Shown one piece after another: positions 62,862 through 64,000 of a stretch of DNA of 64,000 nt. This DNA comes from Desulfosporosinus shakirovi. Lineage in GTDB: Bacteria > Bacillota > Desulfitobacteriia > Desulfitobacteriales > Desulfitobacteriaceae. The notes under the pieces are model-generated. The model did not search any database. It was given only the letters and a program-made list of their open reading frames with translations, and had not been told where the DNA came from. The DNA lies in assembly GCF_020595055.1 (NCBI RefSeq), contig NZ_JAJDOO010000023.1:1-64000 (forward strand), written 5' to 3'. Each line of letters opens with the position of its first letter. Positions within the stretch are counted from its first letter, which is position 1. The position numbers and the translations under genes are program-made.

Positions 62862-63788
62862 CTAGAAAATTGAATCAGTAAACAATCTCATCTTTTCAAT
62901 GTATTCTCTAAACTCATCATATTTCTCCAAGAATCTTCTGATAATATCTATATACTGATTTCTGCTTAGGTGAGGACTCGAACACATTGAACATCTGCTA
63001 ATCATGACTTCTCCTATAACTGGAACCTTAATAGTCCTAAATGTACTAGGTATACTTGTAAAATCGTTACTATGAGAGCAGCTAAACTCCTCATATATGG
63101 AGATCAGATCATCCAATAAATCTTCAATTTTTCTATCAATGAAAATCCATTCCTCACCACTTTTAAACATAACTATCGTTTCAATAAAACTATCAAATAT
63201 TGTCGAATCAGTCCAATCAAATTCACTCAAGCGATTTACTCTTTTCATTGATTCAATAATTTTAATAATATCTATTGCTTGGTCATAATCGTACTTTACA
63301 CTTATCTTTTTAACTGAATTCTTAGGTAATTGTGCTTCTTCTATTTTTCTTAGCATAATCTCTTTCGCAATAGTGAATGTGGTCTCTTTTATCCTTTTTA
63401 ATAAATCGTTATCATTCTTGAAGTAGTAATACGAAATTTGGTTATTATCAATTTCTTCAATTAATTCCTTTGCATCACTTTCATTATTTTCAAGTTTTAT
63501 GTAAATGTGTTTAGGTATATTAGTCTCTAAGGCTATTTGGAATTCTTCGTGAGTTCCTGAAATACCCTTTTCCGTTTTATTGCCATATTTGTTCTTAATT
63601 ATAAATATGATGAAATCCGCATCAAAAATGTCTTTTCTATACGTCATTGCATCAACTGAAGGAGTCAGATTCTTTTCGTAAAGCATTGCCTCAGCACCAA
63701 TACTTGAAAAAAATTCTTCGATTTTCGATCTTATATTTAAATTTTCACTTAGAGTAGAACTTAAAAATATCCTGGGTTTAAACATCAT
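62862..63788 (-). CDS. DUF4062 (TIR-like) protein
   Basis: A 308-residue protein. Residues 1-130 follow the DUF4062 pattern: KPRIFLSSTLSENLNIRSKI, then ADFIIFIIKNKYG and GISGTHEEFQIAL, a TIR-like alpha/beta unit. The rest is helical, with a CSMC near residue 270. DUF4062 and TIR-like domains often sense or trigger in defence systems. ATG 63788 has AAGGGGTG 6 bases upstream; a GTG at 63797 overlaps the site. A terminator follows its stop. Confidence 0.7.
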   Translation of the reverse strand: MMFKPRIFLSSTLSENLNIRSKIEEFFSSIGAEAMLYEKNLTPSVDAMTYRKDIFDADFIIFIIKNKYGNKTEKGISGTHEEFQIALETNIPKHIYIKLENNESDAKELIEEIDNNQISYYYFKNDNDLLKRIKETTFTIAKEIMLRKIEEAQLPKNSVKKISVKYDYDQAIDIIKIIESMKRVNRLSEFDWTDSTIFDSFIETIVMFKSGEEWIFIDRKIEDLLDDLISIYEEFSCSHSNDFTSIPSTFRTIKVPVIGEVMISRCSMCSSPHLSRNQYIDIIRRFLEKYDEFREYIEKMRLFTDSIF

Positions 63789-63797
63789 ATAAAACAC

Positions 63798-64000
63798 CCC
63801 TTATGAAAAATGGCTATAACCTTCCGTTCCTCGCAGAAAATGACTAAATTACTCTCGTCTCTATATAAATACCTCAAGATGATGTCACTGTCACTACTCT
63901 TCACTCTTGGAGCAAAAGGCCGATTTACCTTAAGCTATATCATACAATTATCAAACTCTAACTATATTAAAGATACTTCCTAATATTGACAAATTACCTT
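63798..64000. other. Window end, nothing recognised
   Basis: No gene or clear structure in the last 200 bases; the promoter of the DUF4062 gene should lie here. Confidence 0.4.

Overview
The window reads as the chromosome of an anaerobic, endospore-forming member of the Clostridia, most like the Peptococcaceae genera Desulfosporosinus or Desulfitobacterium. This rests on gene content: a lactate-utilization LUD/iron-sulfur operon, a homocysteine-synthesis operon otherwise best known from methanogens and anaerobes, a selenocysteine-type peroxiredoxin, a Spo0E-like remnant and strong GGAGG ribosome-binding sites. The genus is an inference.

The left half (1-31,100) is mostly core metabolism. After a decayed glycosyltransferase comes thiSFGHE (946-4479), preceded by a promoter and an attenuator-like hairpin. 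A GC-rich gene-free stretch (4498-4920) holds two diverged copies of a structured repeat. Small surface or hypothetical genes and a CapA-like phosphatase follow. On the minus strand, 9024-11374 is a three-gene operon (UPF0280, NIL-ferredoxin, DUF39) behind a textbook SAM-I riboswitch; together these should make homocysteine from sulfide. Next are a peroxiredoxin whose catalytic residue is an in-frame TGA with a SECIS-like hairpin, a P-II gene, a twice-frameshifted amt, an EamA transporter, a two-domain cell-wall hydrolase, livKHMGF (17419-21892) and a LutA/LutB-type operon with its GntR-family regulator (22031-25936). Small hydrophobic peptides, an SGNH hydrolase and a PadR/membrane-protein pair close this part.

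At 31118-31159 the 3' part of a tRNA-Thr(CGU) gene lies beside its own terminator, the usual scar of an integrated element. Everything to the right, up to and probably past 64,000, looks like a genomic island. It has few recognisable functions, many short or broken genes, long AT-rich palindromes, a P4/D5-type primase-helicase (50728-53076), and two homologous copies of an inverted-repeat-bounded element (42867-43090 and 50345-50589). No integrase gene is seen in the window.

The right end (53819-63788) has the look of a defence region: a coiled-coil protein with a DUF2325-like end, a 1095-residue fusion of SF2 helicase, HNH nuclease and TPR repeats, an acidic small protein, a large protein with a PD-(D/E)XK-like nuclease centre, and a DUF4062 (TIR-like) protein. 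A Rad50/PrrC-like ATPase with a CxxC motif (31377-33944) lies at the island's other edge. The helicase-HNH-TPR fusion with its DUF2325-like neighbour is the best candidate here for an undescribed system.
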